The position numbers were made by a program, and so were the translations under genes. Below, piece after piece: positions 32,415 to 41,457 of a stretch of 64,000 nucleotides of DNA (the first letter of the stretch is position 1; every line of letters starts with the position of its first letter). The DNA is from Pseudonocardia lacus (GTDB lineage Bacteria > Actinomycetota > Actinomycetes > Mycobacteriales > Pseudonocardiaceae), in NCBI RefSeq assembly GCF_018531445.1, contig NZ_JAHDTH010000017.1, positions 1 through 64,000 of the forward strand, read 5' to 3'. The notes below the pieces were generated by a model. The model was not told the DNA's origin. It was given only the letters and a program-made list of their open reading frames with translations, and searched no databases.

Positions 32415-32981
32415 ATGGGACCGGAACAGAGCACCGCAGGTGGCCCGGCCGACAACGGCGAGCAGCAGCACCAGGTGCTGGTGGTCGGGCCGGACGGGCG
32501 GCCGGTGGGCATGGCCCAGGTGCCGCAGTCGGGCGAGGACAACGACGGCGAGGAGGGCGTCGGGACGATGGTCGAGCAACCCGCCAAGGTCATGCGGATC
32601 GGCACGATGATCAAGCAGCTGCTGGAGGAGGTCCGGGCGGCCCCGCTCGACGAGGCCTCCCGCGCGCGACTCAAGGAGATCCACGAGAACTCCATCAAGG
32701 AGCTCGAGGACGGCCTGGCCCCCGAGCTGCGCGAGGAGCTGGAGCGGCTCAGCCTGCCGTTCACCAACGACACCATCCCCTCCGACGCCGAGCTGCGGAT
32801 CGCCCAGGCCCAACTGGTCGGCTGGCTGGAGGGCCTGTTCCACGGCATCCAGACCGCGCTGTTCGCCCAGCAGATGGCGGCGCGGGCGCAGCTGGAGCAG
32901 ATGCGGCGCGGGCTGCCGCCGGGGGCGACGCCGCAGCCGGGCCCGGAGATCCCCGGCCGCGGCACCGGCCAGTACCTCTAG
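32415..32981 (+). CDS. bpa: Bacterial proteasome activator
   Basis: A 188-residue, mostly helical protein matching the ATP-independent ring activator of the actinobacterial 20S proteasome (Rv3780 family). The central four-helix region holds VMRIGTMIKQLLEEVRAAPLDEASRARLKEIHENSI and QLVGWLEGLFHGIQTALFAQQMAARAQLEQM. The C-terminus ends in GQYL, the motif that docks into the proteasome alpha-ring and opens its gate. It helps degrade unfolded proteins without Pup tagging. ATG 32415; in Mycobacterium it also lies next to the galactan export genes, as here. Confidence 0.95.
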   Translation: MGPEQSTAGGPADNGEQQHQVLVVGPDGRPVGMAQVPQSGEDNDGEEGVGTMVEQPAKVMRIGTMIKQLLEEVRAAPLDEASRARLKEIHENSIKELEDGLAPELREELERLSLPFTNDTIPSDAELRIAQAQLVGWLEGLFHGIQTALFAQQMAARAQLEQMRRGLPPGATPQPGPEIPGRGTGQYL

Positions 32982-33011
32982 CCGCCGCCGGCCCGACTCG
33001 CGCGGTCACCC

Positions 33012-33070
33012 GAGTTCAGGAAAGCCACGATGCTGCCCGCAGAGGGCAGCATCGTGGCTTTCCTGAACTC
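33012..33070. repeat. Palindromic repeat family 1, intergenic perfect copy
   Basis: Perfect 27-base arms (33012-33038, 33044-33070) with loop GCAGA. It lies between the convergent bpa and nucleotidase genes, 31 bases after the bpa stop. Confidence 0.95.
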
Positions 33071-33081
33071 CGGGCGCGGGG

Positions 33082-34890
33082 TCAGCCGGCGGCGGTGATG
33101 CGGCCGGAGCCGGCTTCCGGGTAGGCGGCGGCGGTGATGGCGCCGGCGAGGTCGTCGGCGATGTAGGCGGCCAGTGCCTGCTGGTAGCTCACCCCGACCG
33201 AGGTGAAGGGCAGGCCGCGGAACGGGTAGACGTCGCCGCCGCGGGCGGAGAAGTCGTTGGTGGCGACGGAGACGCCCGGGCCCTCGACGACCGCGCCCGC
33301 GGTGACGATCGGGGTGCCGTCGTCCAGGACGACCTCGGTCACCCGGGTGCCGGGGGTGGTCACCGTGCCGTCCTCGGCGGTCACCTGGGCGGCGCCGGCC
33401 GGGTCGTAGGTGAACCGGAACCCGGCGACCTGGGCGAACCGGCCGTCGGCCACCGGGATCTGCGAGACGGCGTTCTCCAGCAGCTCCTTGAACTGCGCGC
33501 GCGGCACGTCCGGCACCACGGCCACGAAGTTGGCGAACGGCGCGACGGAGAAGGTGTCGAGCTCGGTGACCGGGCCCGCCGGGATCAGCGAGTTGTTCCG
33601 GATTCCGCCGCCGTTCTGCAGCGCCACCTGGGGCGGGGTGACGCCGAACTCCTCGGCGCCGTCCTGGCCTGCGTCGAGGAGCGCGTCGGCGAGGAGGTTG
33701 CCGAGGTTGGTCTCCTGGGTGCGCACGCCCGGCTCGCGGCGGCCCTCCAGTGCGACCTCGCTCTGCGCGAGGACGGTGGCGGCCAGGTCGGCGTTGAACG
33801 CGGTGACGGGGTCGACGACGTCGGCCTGCACGGCCGGGTCGGGGGCGACGGCGTCGGCCTCGACGCCGGAGACGCGCACCGGGCCGGAGCCCGGGTCGAC
33901 GGCGGTCACGGCGCCGTCGCCGTCGAAGGTGACGGTGAGCCGGCCGATGTACTTGTAGTCGCCCGCGGTGGTCACCACCGGGACGGTGCGCCCGGTCGAA
34001 TCGGCCACCTGGATCGGGTAGCCGAACGGCTGGCCGGTGGTCGGGTCGACCGACACGGCGTCGCCGGGGACCAGCGGGTTGCCCGGGTTGGCCAGCAGCT
34101 CGTCGCCGCCGCCGGCGATGGCCACGTCGACGTCGCGCAGCTGCGCGATGAGCTGGCGGTCCTCGCCGACGCTCTGCAGGTGCGAGATCAGCACGACCTT
34201 GTCGACGCCGTCGGCGGTGAGCTCGTCGACGGCCTTCTGCACGGAGCCGAGCACGTCCTGCCCGACGACGACGTCACGCGGGCTGGAGATCGAGGCGAGC
34301 GCCGGGGTGGTGGCCCCGACGATGCCGATGCGCTGCCCGGCCTCCTCGACGACGGTGCTGGGCGCGATGCGGCCCTCCTCGGCCAGCTCCGCGAGCCGCG
34401 GCTCGGCCGACACGTCGAGGTTGCTGGACAGGAACGGCACGCCGGAGTCGAAGCCGGAGATGAAGTCGGCCAGGGTGTCGGGGCCGAAGTCGAACTCGTG
34501 GTTGCCGATGGCCAGCGCGTCGTAGCCGACGGCGTCCAGGCCGATCGAGTCGTAGAAGGGCACGCCCTTGGCCTGGCTGGCCGCGAACTGGGGGCCGGCC
34601 AGGTAGTTGTCGCCGGAGGACAGGGTGACCACACCGCTGTTCGGGGCGGCGGTGGCGGCGGCCTGCAGCGACCTGGCCAGCGCGACGAACCGGGCGATGC
34701 CGCCGAAGTTCGGGTCGGCCGGCGCGCCGAGCAGCTGCGACTCGCCGTCGTTGTTGTGCAGGATCGTCAGGGTGAAGGGCTCGTCCGGGACGGCTGCCGC
34801 CGCCGGTGAGGCCGCCAGCACCGCTGTCACACTCATGGTGACCGCGGTCACGGCACCCAGCGCACCGCGGCGCACGGAGGGATGAGGCAC
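33082..34890 (-). CDS. Secreted UshA-type 5'-nucleotidase / metallophosphoesterase
   Basis: A 602-residue exported enzyme. A signal peptide (~1-34, ending AAAAV) precedes a calcineurin-like metallophosphoesterase domain with LTILHNND, SSGDNYLAGP and AIGNHEFDFGP, then SHLQSV. A 5'-nucleotidase C-terminal domain follows (ALQNGGGIRNN, substrate-binding FSARGGDVYPF). It releases phosphate from nucleotides outside the cell. ATG 34890. It is divergent from the galactan-export permease gene by 144 bases. Confidence 0.92.
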   Translation of the reverse strand: MPHPSVRRGALGAVTAVTMSVTAVLAASPAAAAVPDEPFTLTILHNNDGESQLLGAPADPNFGGIARFVALARSLQAAATAAPNSGVVTLSSGDNYLAGPQFAASQAKGVPFYDSIGLDAVGYDALAIGNHEFDFGPDTLADFISGFDSGVPFLSSNLDVSAEPRLAELAEEGRIAPSTVVEEAGQRIGIVGATTPALASISSPRDVVVGQDVLGSVQKAVDELTADGVDKVVLISHLQSVGEDRQLIAQLRDVDVAIAGGGDELLANPGNPLVPGDAVSVDPTTGQPFGYPIQVADSTGRTVPVVTTAGDYKYIGRLTVTFDGDGAVTAVDPGSGPVRVSGVEADAVAPDPAVQADVVDPVTAFNADLAATVLAQSEVALEGRREPGVRTQETNLGNLLADALLDAGQDGAEEFGVTPPQVALQNGGGIRNNSLIPAGPVTELDTFSVAPFANFVAVVPDVPRAQFKELLENAVSQIPVADGRFAQVAGFRFTYDPAGAAQVTAEDGTVTTPGTRVTEVVLDDGTPIVTAGAVVEGPGVSVATNDFSARGGDVYPFRGLPFTSVGVSYQQALAAYIADDLAGAITAAAYPEAGSGRITAAG

Positions 34891-35022
34891 GTCGATGGTC
34901 TCCTCACGAAGCGTGTCGGGGTCAGCAGTATCCCGAGACCGGCGCGCATCGGCCCGACGCAGCGTCGAACCGCCGCCGAACGGTCACCCAACACCGCCCA
35001 CGGGGGCGTCGGATCGCGCAGG

Positions 35023-35028
35023 TACCCT
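35023..35028 (+). promoter_or_regulatory. -10 element (TACCCT) of galactan export operon
   Basis: TACCCT ends six bases before GTG 35035, supporting that start and a leaderless operon message. Confidence 0.5.
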
Positions 35029-35034
35029 CGCCGG

Positions 35035-35910
35035 GTGGCGCAGACGATGACCGCCGGTGACGACCGGGCGCAGGACTCGACGTCCGAGCGCACGGCCCTC
35101 GTCGAGGCGGCCGGTCCGCGCAGCTGGCGGCGTGCCTTCAACGACCTCGGGCAGGGTTGGAAGCAGCGCCCGCTGTGGGGCTACCTCGGTTGGCAGGACA
35201 TCAAGCAGCGCTACCGGCGCTCGGTGCTGGGCCCGCTGTGGATCAGCATCAGCATGGGCGTCATCGCCACCGCGATGGGCATCCTCTACGGCGCCCTGTT
35301 CGGCGAGGACATCGCGACCTTCCTGCCCTACGTGGCCACCGGCCTGCTGATCTGGAACTTCGTCAACGGCTGCATCCTCGAGGGCAGCGAGGTCTTCATC
35401 GCCAACGAGGGACTCATCCGGTTCCTGCCGGCGCCGCTGAGCCTGCACGTCTACCGGCTGGTCTGGCGGCAGACGCTGTTCTTCCTGCACAACCTGGTCG
35501 TCTGGGCGATCCTGATGATCGTCTTCCCGCAGTCGCTGAGCTGGACGGTGCTGCTGGCGATCCCGGCGTTCGCGGTGCTGGTGCTCAACGGCGCCTGGAT
35601 CGCGGTGCTGGCCGGGATCATCGCCACCCGGTTCCGCGACATCCCGCCGATCATCGCCAGCATCACCCAGCTGCTGTTCTTCATGACCCCGATCGTCTGG
35701 TCCTACGAGCGGTTCCGGTCGAACCCGCTCGCGGCCTACATCGAGCTCAACCCGGTGCTGCACTACGTGGAGATCATCCGCCAGCCGCTGCTCGGGCTGC
35801 CGATCGCCTGGCACCACTGGTACGTCGTCGGTGCCATCACCGTCGTGGGCTGCGCGACAGCCCTGGTCTGCATGCGCAACTACCGCTCCCGCGTCGCGTA
35901 CTGGGTCTGA
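35035..35910 (+). CDS. Galactan ABC exporter, permease (Wzm-type)
   Basis: A 291-residue ABC-2 type permease with six membrane segments. The amphipathic N-terminal helix LGWQDIKQRYRRSVLGPLWISIS and ELNPVLHYVEIIRQPLLG are hallmarks of Wzm/RfbA polysaccharide exporters. It corresponds to Rv3783, which with Rv3781 exports lipid-linked galactan across the plasma membrane for arabinogalactan synthesis. GTG 35035 was chosen over ATG 35047 from the -10 spacing. It heads the three-gene operon permease-ATPase-glfT1. Confidence 0.92.
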   Translation: MAQTMTAGDDRAQDSTSERTALVEAAGPRSWRRAFNDLGQGWKQRPLWGYLGWQDIKQRYRRSVLGPLWISISMGVIATAMGILYGALFGEDIATFLPYVATGLLIWNFVNGCILEGSEVFIANEGLIRFLPAPLSLHVYRLVWRQTLFFLHNLVVWAILMIVFPQSLSWTVLLAIPAFAVLVLNGAWIAVLAGIIATRFRDIPPIIASITQLLFFMTPIVWSYERFRSNPLAAYIELNPVLHYVEIIRQPLLGLPIAWHHWYVVGAITVVGCATALVCMRNYRSRVAYWV

Positions 35911-35928
35911 GGACGGCTGAGGACGACC

Positions 35929-36693
35929 ATGGTCAGCATCGACATCGAAGGCGCCGACGTCGACTTCCCCGTCTTCGACGCCAAGACCCGCTCCCTGAAG
36001 AAGGCCGTGCTCGGCCGGGCCGGCGGGGCGATCGGCACCGACTCGAAGGTCCCGGTCATCGAGGCCCTGCGCGACATCACCATCTCGCTGCGCAAGGGCG
36101 AGCGGGTGGCGCTGGTCGGCCACAACGGCGCCGGCAAGTCCACGCTGCTGCGGCTGATGTCGGGCATCTACGAGCCCATCCGCGGCCGGGCCCGGGTCGT
36201 CGGCAAGGTCGCCCCCGTGTTCGACCTGGCCGTCGGCATGGACCCGGAGATCTCCGGGCTGGAGAACATCCTCATCCGCGGGCTGTTCCTGGGCATGACC
36301 CGCAAGCAGATGGAAGCCAAGGTCGACGACATCGCCGCGTTCACCGAGCTGGGCGACTACCTGTCGATGCCGCTGCGCACCTACTCGACGGGCATGCGCG
36401 TCCGGCTCGCCCTCGGCGTGGTGACCAGCATCGACCCGGAGATCCTGCTGCTCGACGAGGGAATCGGAGCCGTCGACGCGGAGTTCCTGGCCAAGGCCCG
36501 CAACCGGCTGCACGAACTGGTCGAGCGCTCCGGCATCCTGGTCTTCGCCTCGCACTCCGACGAGTTCCTGGCCGACCTGTGCGACACCGCGATCTGGATG
36601 GACCGCGGCACCATCCGCGAGCACGGGCCGCTTCGCGACGTGCTGGCCCACTACAAGGGGAGAGACGTGCTGGCCGAGATCGACGCCCGGTGA
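35929..36693 (+). CDS. Galactan ABC exporter, ATPase (Wzt-type)
   Basis: A 254-residue ATPase. Walker A is GHNGAGKST, the signature YSTGMRVRLALG (YSTGM form typical of polysaccharide exporters), Walker B ILLLDEGIG, and the switch His lies in ASHSDE. It lacks a long C-terminal glycan-binding domain, like Rv3781. It powers export of galactan with the permease encoded 18 bases upstream. Its stop overlaps the glfT1 start (GTGA). Confidence 0.94.
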   Translation: MVSIDIEGADVDFPVFDAKTRSLKKAVLGRAGGAIGTDSKVPVIEALRDITISLRKGERVALVGHNGAGKSTLLRLMSGIYEPIRGRARVVGKVAPVFDLAVGMDPEISGLENILIRGLFLGMTRKQMEAKVDDIAAFTELGDYLSMPLRTYSTGMRVRLALGVVTSIDPEILLLDEGIGAVDAEFLAKARNRLHELVERSGILVFASHSDEFLADLCDTAIWMDRGTIREHGPLRDVLAHYKGRDVLAEIDAR

Positions 36694-37622
36694 ACGAGTC
36701 GAGGGCACCGTTGCCCCCCGGTTCGGTCGTGGCCGTCGTCGTCACCCGGTACCGCTCCGACGTCCTGGTCGACTCGCTGGCCGCGCTGGCCAAGCAGACC
36801 CACCCCATCGCGCACCTGATCGTCGTGGACAACGGTCCCGACCAGCCCGCGCGCGAGGTCGTCGACTCCTGCGGGCTGCCGACCACCTGGATCCCGTCGT
36901 GGAACAACCTCGGCGGCGCCGGCGGGTTCGCACTGGGCATCCTGCACGCGCTGGCGATGGGCGCCGACTGGATCTGGCTCGGCGACGACGACGGCCACGC
37001 CGCCGACGACAGCGTCCTGGCCACGCTGGTCGACGTCGCCGAGCGGCGCGAGCTGGCCGCCGTGTCGCCCATCGTGGCCGACAAGGACGAGCCCGACCGG
37101 CTCGCCTTCCCGGTGCGCCGCGGGCTCACCTGGCACCGCTCCCGGGCGGCGCTGCGCGCCGACACCGAGCACGGCGCCGACGACGTCCTGCTACCCCAGA
37201 TCGCCGCGCTGTTCAACGGGGCGCTGTTCCGGGCCAGCACCTTCGACGTCGTCGGCGTGCCCGACCTGCGGCTGTTCGTCCGTGGCGACGAGGTGGAGAT
37301 GCACCGGCGGCTGGTGCGCTCGGGGCTGGCGTTCGGCACCGCGCTGCAGGCCGCCTACCTGCACCCGACGGGCAACGAGGACGACAAGCCGATGCTGCGC
37401 GGGCGGCTGCACGCCCGCGACCCCGACGACCCGGTCAAGCGGTACTACACCTACCGCAACCGCGGCTACCTGATCTCGCAGGCGGGGATGCGCAAGGTGG
37501 GACTGCTGGAGTACCCGCGGTTCGCCTGGTACTTCCTGATCACCAAGCGCAGCCCGCGGCAGTTCGCGCAGTGGCTGCGGCTGCTGCGCCAGGGCAAGGC
37601 CGAGCGCTTCCACCGCGCCTGA
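36690..37622 (+). CDS. glfT1: Galactofuranosyltransferase GlfT1
   Basis: A 310-residue GT2-family enzyme: VVVTRYRSDVLVDSLAALAKQTHPIAHLIVVDNG, NNLGGAGGFALGILHALAMGADWIWLGDDDG with the catalytic Asp cluster, and LFVRGDEVEMHRRLVRSGL. It corresponds to Rv3782, which adds the first galactofuranose residues to the decaprenyl-linked linker unit. Its start overlaps the ATPase stop by four bases, so initiation and export are translationally coupled. A family 2 palindrome follows three bases after the stop. Confidence 0.93.
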   Translation: MNESRAPLPPGSVVAVVVTRYRSDVLVDSLAALAKQTHPIAHLIVVDNGPDQPAREVVDSCGLPTTWIPSWNNLGGAGGFALGILHALAMGADWIWLGDDDGHAADDSVLATLVDVAERRELAAVSPIVADKDEPDRLAFPVRRGLTWHRSRAALRADTEHGADDVLLPQIAALFNGALFRASTFDVVGVPDLRLFVRGDEVEMHRRLVRSGLAFGTALQAAYLHPTGNEDDKPMLRGRLHARDPDDPVKRYYTYRNRGYLISQAGMRKVGLLEYPRFAWYFLITKRSPRQFAQWLRLLRQGKAERFHRA

Positions 37623-37624
37623 CC

Positions 37625-37689
37625 CCGTCGAGAACGAAGTTGTGGTGATCGACAAGCCCTGTTGATCACGACAACTTCGTTCTCGACGG
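37625..37689. repeat. Palindromic repeat family 2, copy 2
   Basis: 26-base arms at 37625-37650 and 37664-37689 with one mismatch and a 13-base loop. It lies between convergent glfT1 and the osmoprotectant-binding gene and may terminate both. Confidence 0.95.
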
Positions 37690-37697
37690 AACGCGGG

Positions 37698-38693
37698 TCA
37701 GCCGGTGAAGCCGTTCTCGGAGAGCCACTGCTCGGCGACCTCGTCGGGCAGCTCGCCCTCGACGTCGACGCGCTCGTTGAGCCCGCGCATCACCTCGGAG
37801 GTCAGCTTGGCCGCGATCGGGTTGAACACCTCGGCCAGCTTCGGGTTCGCGTCGAGCACCTCCTGGCGCACGGTCATCGCCAGGTTGTAGTCGACGAAGG
37901 TGCTCTTGTCGTCCTCCAGCACCACCAGGTCGTTCGCCGAGACCGCGCCGTCGGTCACGGTGACCTCGCCGAACGTGCACGCCTCGGCCTTCGCGGTCTC
38001 CGGCGGGATCAGCGAGAGCTCCAGCTCGGCGACGCCGTCGGGCGCGACCGTGAAGCCGTAGGTCCGCGCGACGCCGGGCAGGCCGTCGTCGCGGGTGATG
38101 AACTCCGCGGCCGCGCAGATCTTGCCCTGCGCCGGGTTGGAGTTGATCAGCTCGGCCATCTGGGACATCGTGGTGATGCCCAGCTCGTCGCTCTTGGCCT
38201 TGCTGATCGCCAGCGCGTAGGCGTTGTTCAGCGGGGCCGCGTCGAGCCAGGCGATGCCGTTGGCCGCGTCGGCCTGCTTGACCGCGTCGTAGAGCTCCTT
38301 CTCGTCGCGCGGGGCGTCGGCCACCTCCTTCTGCTGGTGGGTCGACCAGCCGGTGCCCGTGTACTCCCAGTACATGTCGAGCTGGCCCGACGTCAGCGCG
38401 GTGCGCACGTTGGTGGAGCCGGTGATGGTGGCCAGCGCCGCCGGGTCGGCGCCCGCCGCCTCCAGCGCCTGGACGGCGATCTCGCCCAGGATGATCTGCT
38501 CGGTGAACTCCTTGGAGCCGACGGTGAAGCTCGCGCCGTCCAGGCCCACCGCGGCCAGCGAGCCCTCGCCCCCGCCGCCGACCTGACCACCGCTGCCGCC
38601 GCCACCGCACGCGGTGACGACCAGCGCCGCCGCGGCCAGGACGGCAGCGGCCCGGCCCGTTCTCGTTCTGCTGGGCCTCGTTCTCGGATGCAT
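37698..38693 (-). CDS. Osmoprotectant ABC transporter, substrate-binding lipoprotein
   Basis: A 331-residue lipoprotein. The signal ends in lipobox VVTAC followed by a Gly-rich linker; the OpuAC/ProX-type domain starts at FTVGSKEFTEQIILGEIAVQALEAAG and has ALTSGQLDMYWEYTGTGWSTH. It captures betaine-like compatible solutes outside the membrane. It is the last gene of the four-gene OpuB-type operon, 20 bases after the second permease. ATG 38693 immediately precedes the basic signal n-region. Confidence 0.93.
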   Translation of the reverse strand: MHPRTRPSRTRTGRAAAVLAAAALVVTACGGGGSGGQVGGGGEGSLAAVGLDGASFTVGSKEFTEQIILGEIAVQALEAAGADPAALATITGSTNVRTALTSGQLDMYWEYTGTGWSTHQQKEVADAPRDEKELYDAVKQADAANGIAWLDAAPLNNAYALAISKAKSDELGITTMSQMAELINSNPAQGKICAAAEFITRDDGLPGVARTYGFTVAPDGVAELELSLIPPETAKAEACTFGEVTVTDGAVSANDLVVLEDDKSTFVDYNLAMTVRQEVLDANPKLAEVFNPIAAKLTSEVMRGLNERVDVEGELPDEVAEQWLSENGFTG

Positions 38694-38713
38694 CGCAACT
38701 CCCCTCGTCGGTG

Positions 38714-39478
38714 CTACAGCCCCTTCGGCCGGAGCACCTCCTCGGCGACGCGGCCGAGGTAGTCGATGAGCAGCGCCAGCACGGCGGTGAGCACGCTGCC
38801 GACGATCGTCACGAGCTGCCGGTTCTGCACCAGGCCGGTGATGATGATCCCGCCGAAGCCGCCCGCGTCGACGAGCGCGGCGAGCGTCGCGGTGCCGACG
38901 TTGACCACCAGCGCGGTGCGCAGCCCGGTGAGGATCACCGGAACGGCCAGCGGCAGCTCGATGCGGCGCAGCACCTGGGCCTTGCTCATGCCCATGCCGC
39001 GACCGGCCTCGATGACGGCCTCGTCGACCTGCTGCAGCCCGATCATGGTGTTGCGCAGCACCGGAAGCGCCGAGTACGCGACCAGCGCCACCACCGCGGG
39101 CCAGAAGCCGATCCCCCAGCCGATCGCCAGCAGGACCAGCACCCCGATCGAGGGCACGGCCTGCCCGATGTTGAACACCGCGACCGCGGCCGGGGTGATC
39201 CGGCGCAGCGCCGGGCGGGTCAGCGCTATGCCCACCGGGACCGCGATGACCAGCACGAACAGCGTCGAGACGAGCGTGAGCCCGATGTGCTCGCCGGCCG
39301 CCTGCACGATGAACGGCAGGTTGACCCTGCGCTCCTCGATGCTGTCGAGCTCGGTGGAGGCGACGTAGGCCCACAGCCCGAGCAGCACCGCGGCCAGCAC
39401 GGCCGGGGTGACGAGCCAACCGCGCAGCGAACGGCGCGTCGGCAGGCCGACGTCGAGCTGCTCGATCGCGATCGTCAT
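38714..39478 (-). CDS. Osmoprotectant ABC transporter, permease 2
   Basis: A 254-residue permease with about six membrane segments. The inner-membrane binding-protein-dependent motif is present as AVIEAGRGMGMSKAQVLRRIELPLAVPVILTGLRTA (EAA loop). It pairs with the permease encoded at 40659-41303. ATG 39478 overlaps the ATPase stop by four bases. Confidence 0.93.
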   Translation of the reverse strand: MTIAIEQLDVGLPTRRSLRGWLVTPAVLAAVLLGLWAYVASTELDSIEERRVNLPFIVQAAGEHIGLTLVSTLFVLVIAVPVGIALTRPALRRITPAAVAVFNIGQAVPSIGVLVLLAIGWGIGFWPAVVALVAYSALPVLRNTMIGLQQVDEAVIEAGRGMGMSKAQVLRRIELPLAVPVILTGLRTALVVNVGTATLAALVDAGGFGGIIITGLVQNRQLVTIVGSVLTAVLALLIDYLGRVAEEVLRPKGL

Positions 39479-40662
39479 CGCGTCGGCTCCACCGGGTCCG
39501 CCTCCGCGAGGGCCTGCCCGCGCAGCCGCTGCCGCTCGGCGGTCTGCATCCCGCGGATGGCCTCGTTGATCGTGTCGATCTCCACGACGCCGGCGTAGCG
39601 GTTGTCGTCGTCGACCACGACGGCGGTGCTGTACCGGGCCGTGAGCATCTCGTTCAGGGTGTCGCTGAGCGTGGCGCCCGGGCGGACGGTGGCCAGCGGG
39701 AGGCCGTCGCCCGCCGTGACCGGTCCGGTGGCGGCGCGCAGGTGGTCGCCGGTGAGCCAGCCCCGCGGCACGCCCTGCCGGTCGAGCAGCAGCAGCGACC
39801 CCTTGTCCGACTCGGCCAGCAGGCGGCGGGCATCGGCGAGCTCGGTGCCGTCGGCGACGGTGGGCCAGTCGCCCAGCTCGATGTCGCGCACGCGGCTCAG
39901 GCTCAGCCGCTTGAGCGAGGCGCCGCGGCCGATGAAGTCGGCGACGAACTCGTCGGCCGGGTCGACCAGGATCCGCTCCGGCGTGTCGAACTGGGCGATC
40001 CGCGAGCCCTCCCGCAGGATCGCGATCCGGTCGCCCATCTTGATCGCCTCGTCGATGTCGTGGGTGACGAACACGATGGTCTTCTTGATCTCGGCCTGCA
40101 GCCGGAGGAACTCGTTCTGCAGGCGGTCGCGGGTGATCGGGTCGATGGCGCCGAACGGCTCGTCCATCAGCATCACGTCGGGGTCGGCGCTCATCGCCCT
40201 GGCCACGCCGATCCGCTGTCGCTGCCCGCCGGAGAGCTGCTTGGGGTAGCGGTCGCGGTAGTCGGCGGGGTCCATGCCGACCAGGCCGATGAGCTCGTCG
40301 ACCCGGGCGTCGACGCGCTTGCGGTCCCAGCCGAGCAGCTTGGGCACGGTGGCGATGTTCTGCGCGATCGTCTGGTGCGGGAACAGCCCGATCTGCTGGA
40401 TGACGTAGCCCATGCGCCTGCGCAGCTTGTCGGGGTCGACGCGGGTGACGTCCTCGTCGTCGAGGAAGATCCGCCCGGAGGTCGGCTCGATCAGCCGGTT
40501 GATCATCTTCATGGTGGTCGTCTTGCCGCAGCCCGACGGCCCCACGAAGATCACGATCTCGCCCTCCGGGATCTGCATGGAGAGCTCCTCGACGGCGGGC
40601 CTGCTCTGCCCGGGGAACCGCTTCGTGAGCGCGTCGAGCCGGATCTTGGTCGGACCTGTCAT
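39475..40662 (-). CDS. Osmoprotectant ABC transporter, ATPase with CBS domains
   Basis: A 395-residue ATPase of the OpuA/ProV group. Walker A GPSGCGKTTT, Q-loop IQQIGLFPH, signature LSGGQRQRIGVARA, Walker B VMLMDEPFGAID. Residues ~265-385 hold two CBS domains, which in OpuA sense ionic strength or c-di-AMP. It drives uptake of betaine-like solutes. Its ATG overlaps the first permease's stop (ATGA), and its own stop overlaps the second permease's start. Confidence 0.94.
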   Translation of the reverse strand: MTGPTKIRLDALTKRFPGQSRPAVEELSMQIPEGEIVIFVGPSGCGKTTTMKMINRLIEPTSGRIFLDDEDVTRVDPDKLRRRMGYVIQQIGLFPHQTIAQNIATVPKLLGWDRKRVDARVDELIGLVGMDPADYRDRYPKQLSGGQRQRIGVARAMSADPDVMLMDEPFGAIDPITRDRLQNEFLRLQAEIKKTIVFVTHDIDEAIKMGDRIAILREGSRIAQFDTPERILVDPADEFVADFIGRGASLKRLSLSRVRDIELGDWPTVADGTELADARRLLAESDKGSLLLLDRQGVPRGWLTGDHLRAATGPVTAGDGLPLATVRPGATLSDTLNEMLTARYSTAVVVDDDNRYAGVVEIDTINEAIRGMQTAERQRLRGQALAEADPVEPTR

Positions 40663-41303
40663 CGGATGCCCTTCGCCGTGGTCAGCCGGTTGAGCAGGAC
40701 GAACAGCAGGTCGAACAGGATCGCCAGGACGATCACCCCGAGCGTGCCGCCGAGCACCAGGTTCAGCGCGTTCGGGCTGCTGATCCGCGACAGCCCGGCG
40801 AAGATGTCGTTGCCCAGCCCGGGGCCCAGGATGTAGGCGCCGATCGCCACGATGCCCAGCGCGAGCAGGGTGGAGACGCGCATCCCGGTGAGGATCACCG
40901 GCCAGGCCAGCGGGAGCTCGATGCGGAACAGCCGCTGCAGCCGGCTCATCCCCATGCCCTGGGCCGACTCGACGACCGCCGGGTCGACGCCGCGCAGGCC
41001 GACGATCGTGTTGGCCACGATGGGCAGCAGCGAGTACATGACCAGCGCGGTGACCACCGGTGTGGTGCCCAGCCCGAGCCAGCTGATGAACAGCCCGAAC
41101 AGCGCCAGCGACGGGATGGTCAGGAAGACCGAGCAGGTGGCGATGACCAATTGGCGCAGCCGCGGGCGGTCGTAGGTGAGCAGCCCCAGCCCGACCCCGA
41201 TGACGGTGGCGATGACCACCGCGAGCGCCGTGACCAGCGCGTGCTCCACGCCCAGTTCGAGCAGGTTGTCCCAACGGCTACCCAGGTAGTCGACGAAGTC
41301 CAC
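40659..41303 (-). CDS. Osmoprotectant ABC transporter, permease 1
   Basis: A 214-residue permease with five or six membrane segments and the EAA motif VVESAQGMGMSRLQRLFRIELPLAWPVILTGMRV. It is the first gene of the operon; GTG 41303 is the only plausible start near the first helix. The operon separates the galactan export genes from gtrA/dprE, unlike in Mycobacterium. Confidence 0.92.
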   Translation of the reverse strand: MDFVDYLGSRWDNLLELGVEHALVTALAVVIATVIGVGLGLLTYDRPRLRQLVIATCSVFLTIPSLALFGLFISWLGLGTTPVVTALVMYSLLPIVANTIVGLRGVDPAVVESAQGMGMSRLQRLFRIELPLAWPVILTGMRVSTLLALGIVAIGAYILGPGLGNDIFAGLSRISSPNALNLVLGGTLGVIVLAILFDLLFVLLNRLTTAKGIR

Positions 41304-41440
41304 GCGCCCCCGACACCCCCTGATCGACTGCGATTGGGCAGGAGGGTGGCACGCTGCGCGACGTCCAGCAAGAACTGGCGAGCCACGATCGGGGGTACCG
41401 GGGCGGCCGAGCAGCCGCCGTCGCGCCGCCGGTGAGCGCG

Positions 41441-41457
41441 CTGACCTGGCCGGTCAG
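41441..41457 (-). terminator. Small hairpin overlapping the gtrA stop
   Basis: CTGACC (41441-41446) and GGTCAG (41452-41457) form a six-base stem over the gtrA stop codon. Confidence 0.3.

Noticed and set aside
37625-37689. Ordinary intrinsic terminators only
   Set aside because: The element recurs in four places with conserved sequence, opposite orientation and paired changes, so a dispersed repeat family is a better description, even if it also terminates transcription.
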